From assembly GCA_003221295.1 (NCBI GenBank), contig QHRA01000176.1:1-50675 (forward strand): a stretch of 50,675 nt of DNA, read 5' to 3'. The DNA is from Verrucomicrobiota bacterium. GTDB taxonomy: Bacteria > Verrucomicrobiota > Verrucomicrobiia > Chthoniobacterales > UBA10450. Positions 48,757 to 50,675 of the stretch are shown here, in pieces. The notes beneath the pieces were generated by a model. It was not told where the DNA came from, ran no database searches, and saw only the letters and a program-made list of their open reading frames with translations. The translations under genes and the position numbers were made by a program. Positions within the stretch are counted from its first letter, which is position 1. Each line of letters starts with the position of its first letter.

Positions 48757-48987
48757 TCAGTGCCTCGGTAAACGACGACCAAACCAATCGAACAGTGAAG
48801 GCAGCAGTTGAGGTGCCAAACCGCGCTTCGTCACACCGAATCTCGAGTGCGCGCGCGAGAGCAATGGGCGCCATCAGATGATTGGCGAATAAAGACGAAT
48901 TTCTTTAAATTTGTTCTGACTTACGTTCTGAATATCGGTTCCTAGGACACGCCGGTCGCAGGTAAGTCTCCTTCGATAAATGTAATG

Positions 48988-49016
48988 AGGCGGGGGCGGG
49001 AATCGAACCCGAGAAG
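48988..49016 (-). other. tRNA/tmRNA 3-prime-end-like fragment (T-arm plus acceptor strand)
   Basis: Minus strand cttctcgggttcgattcccgcccccgcct contains GTTCGATTC T-loop with 4 of 5 stem pairs; no matching 5-prime half found. Confidence 0.45.
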
Positions 49017-49500
49017 TCCGAGGCTAGGCAATTACACTCGTCAGCTCTTTTCGCGTCTGGCCGTAACAGGGGCGCGGTTAAAAAATGCACCACAACATGT
49101 CTCATTTTTAGGCCAATTGGATCGTAAATAGCCCATGCAACGCGGAGGCCTTTTTCTGCAGGGCCGATACAACGTTTCCACAATGATTTGTATTTTGCTT
49201 ACCTCGAGCGGCTTGCGTTGCAGGATGAAAAATCGGATTGTGAAATTCCGGATTTATGAAAGTTGGCGCGCAAAGTGTTGATGTGAGGCCAGAACGTGAT
49301 AACCAGCAATTAACCAAACAGAATCCCATGTCTATCCTGATCTTCTATATTTTCTCCCGCCTTTCCGATCTCTTGGCGGGGTGGCAAAAGTTTCTCGCTC
49401 ACGCGTAATCAACTAGCGGTTACCGCTCGCGTAGCTGGGCGTGGCACGCGCACACGTGTAGCCGAGCCCCTCAATTGCGCGCGGAATAGGGGAACAACGG

Positions 49501-49779
49501 TTATGATTTCGGGGCGAGGGAGGCGACGATTTTCTCGAAGCGGGGATCGCCGCGGAGCGGGTCCCACTGGGGCAGGAGTTTCAATTGTCCGTAGGTAAGC
49601 AATCCAGAACCGGAAAGGCCCCTCGCCTTTTCCATGTGTTCGCAGGCAAGCTCCTTCTCGCCCATCGAAGCGCCGGAATACTCGATCATGTGGGGCCCGT
49701 TGACCGAATGTGTCGCCACGGGCAGACGCTCCATCGCACGTTTCCCCTTCCCGATCTGGGACAACTCCATGCCGCACAC
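49501..49779 (-). pseudogene. C-terminal remnant of a TPR-type protein
   Basis: HMIEYSGASMGEKELACEHMEKARGL ... LLTYGQLKLLPQWDPLRGDPRFEKIVASLAPKS, a tail typical of large verrucomicrobial TPR/regulatory proteins (recalled). Confidence 0.6.
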
Positions 49780-49800
49780 CGTGCGCCATAGAAGGTCCGC

Positions 49801-50664
49801 TCAGCTTGCCGTGCCCATGCGAGTTGCGTTAACGAATTCCTCGGTCCGATGATCAATCTGCCGGCCGTTGCGTCCTCGATTTTCGTGAATGTAAAGCCTC
49901 CTGTGCTGCGCAGTGGCAACCGAAGGCGGCGGCAGACTGATTTCGTATTTTACCCGCCGACGGTGATCGGCGAGTTGGAGCTCAGGACGATACACGTTGT
50001 TGAACTTCCACAGCATCCGGATGAAATTGGTTTGTCCGCAAAGCAATTTCCGGATGGCAACTCCCGCGCACTGGCGCAGCGCCGCCCAGCCAAGATTTTT
50101 ACGGGCGAGCACGCGCTGGCATTCCACAAGTTCCTTGTAAAATTCCGGTAGCGGCAACTTGGTCGGCAACACCGCGTGCTGGATATCGAACAGCCGGTAG
50201 TCGCGGGTCGTAAGACGACGCGATTCGGTATGCCAGGTTTCCGTGCCGGGATACGGCGTATTAATGCTGATATTAACGACCTCGGGAACTTCCAGGCACC
50301 AGTCGCGCACGACCTTGAAGCGTTCGCGGTCCCACGAGGGATCGGCAATGATGTTGACTGCAACATTTACATCGAGCGAGCGGGCATACTTGAGTGCTTC
50401 AAAATTTTTGGAGAGTGTGATGCGCTTTCGGTAACGCTTCAGTCCCTCCTCGTCGATTGCTTCAAGACCTAGGAACATGGTATTCAGGCCGAGTCGCTTC
50501 CAAAGTTCGAAGACCTTCTTATTGCGCAAGAGCACATCGCCGCGCGTCTCAAGATAGTAACGTTTCCTGATTCCGCGGCGGGCAATCGCTTCGCCAAGCT
50601 GCATACCGTGCTCGGCTTGAATGAAGGCTACGTCGTCCACGATAAAAATTCCCGGCTCGCGCAC
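49801..50664 (-). CDS. hpnR: Radical SAM protein C-terminal part, hopanoid C-3 methylase (HpnR)-like; N-terminus beyond window
   Basis: DDVAFIQAEHGMQLGEAIARRGIRKRYYLETRGDVLL; NISINTPYPGTETWHTESRRLTTRDYRLFDIQHAVLPTKLPLPEFYKELVE; TNFIRMLWKFNNVYRPELQLADH. Confidence 0.65.
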   Translation of the reverse strand: MREPGIFIVDDVAFIQAEHGMQLGEAIARRGIRKRYYLETRGDVLLRNKKVFELWKRLGLNTMFLGLEAIDEEGLKRYRKRITLSKNFEALKYARSLDVNVAVNIIADPSWDRERFKVVRDWCLEVPEVVNISINTPYPGTETWHTESRRLTTRDYRLFDIQHAVLPTKLPLPEFYKELVECQRVLARKNLGWAALRQCAGVAIRKLLCGQTNFIRMLWKFNNVYRPELQLADHRRRVKYEISLPPPSVATAQHRRLYIHENRGRNGRQIDHRTEEFVNATRMGTAS

Positions 50665-50675
50665 TTGTGCCAGTT

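Overview
The window is a chromosomal segment of a probable Verrucomicrobiota bacterium. That assignment is inferred from a VPDSG-CTERM-type tail, a WDPLRGDPRFEKIV-type TPR C-terminus and abundant short palindromic repeats. Most of it is housekeeping and envelope metabolism: atpB, obg, P450, glycogen-synthase-like GT, USP, Nramp, glyA, zwf-opcA, queA, type-4 UDG, squalene/phytoene synthase, hemW-like, uppS, purA, uppP, a small polysaccharide locus, mutL, erpA/iscA-like, HIT, lpxB, a Gfo/Idh oxidoreductase, fcl, ribBA-ribH-nusB, ftsY, MFS, msrB and a radical SAM protein resembling HpnR. No CRISPR array, complete tRNA, rRNA, prophage or recognisable defence island was seen. The points most worth follow-up are: (1) dispersed palindromic repeats that also sit IN FRAME inside three conserved genes (obg, lpxB and the squalene/phytoene synthase), comparable to Rickettsia palindromic elements; (2) a continuous ORF fusing a low-molecular-weight phosphatase to serine hydroxymethyltransferase; (3) several genes broken by frameshift or deletion, including the normally essential ftsY, a LpxL-type acyltransferase, a short aldehyde dehydrogenase and deoA; (4) an orphan protein with a PD-(D/E)XK-like motif; (5) a zwf start codon that lies within a repeat element.
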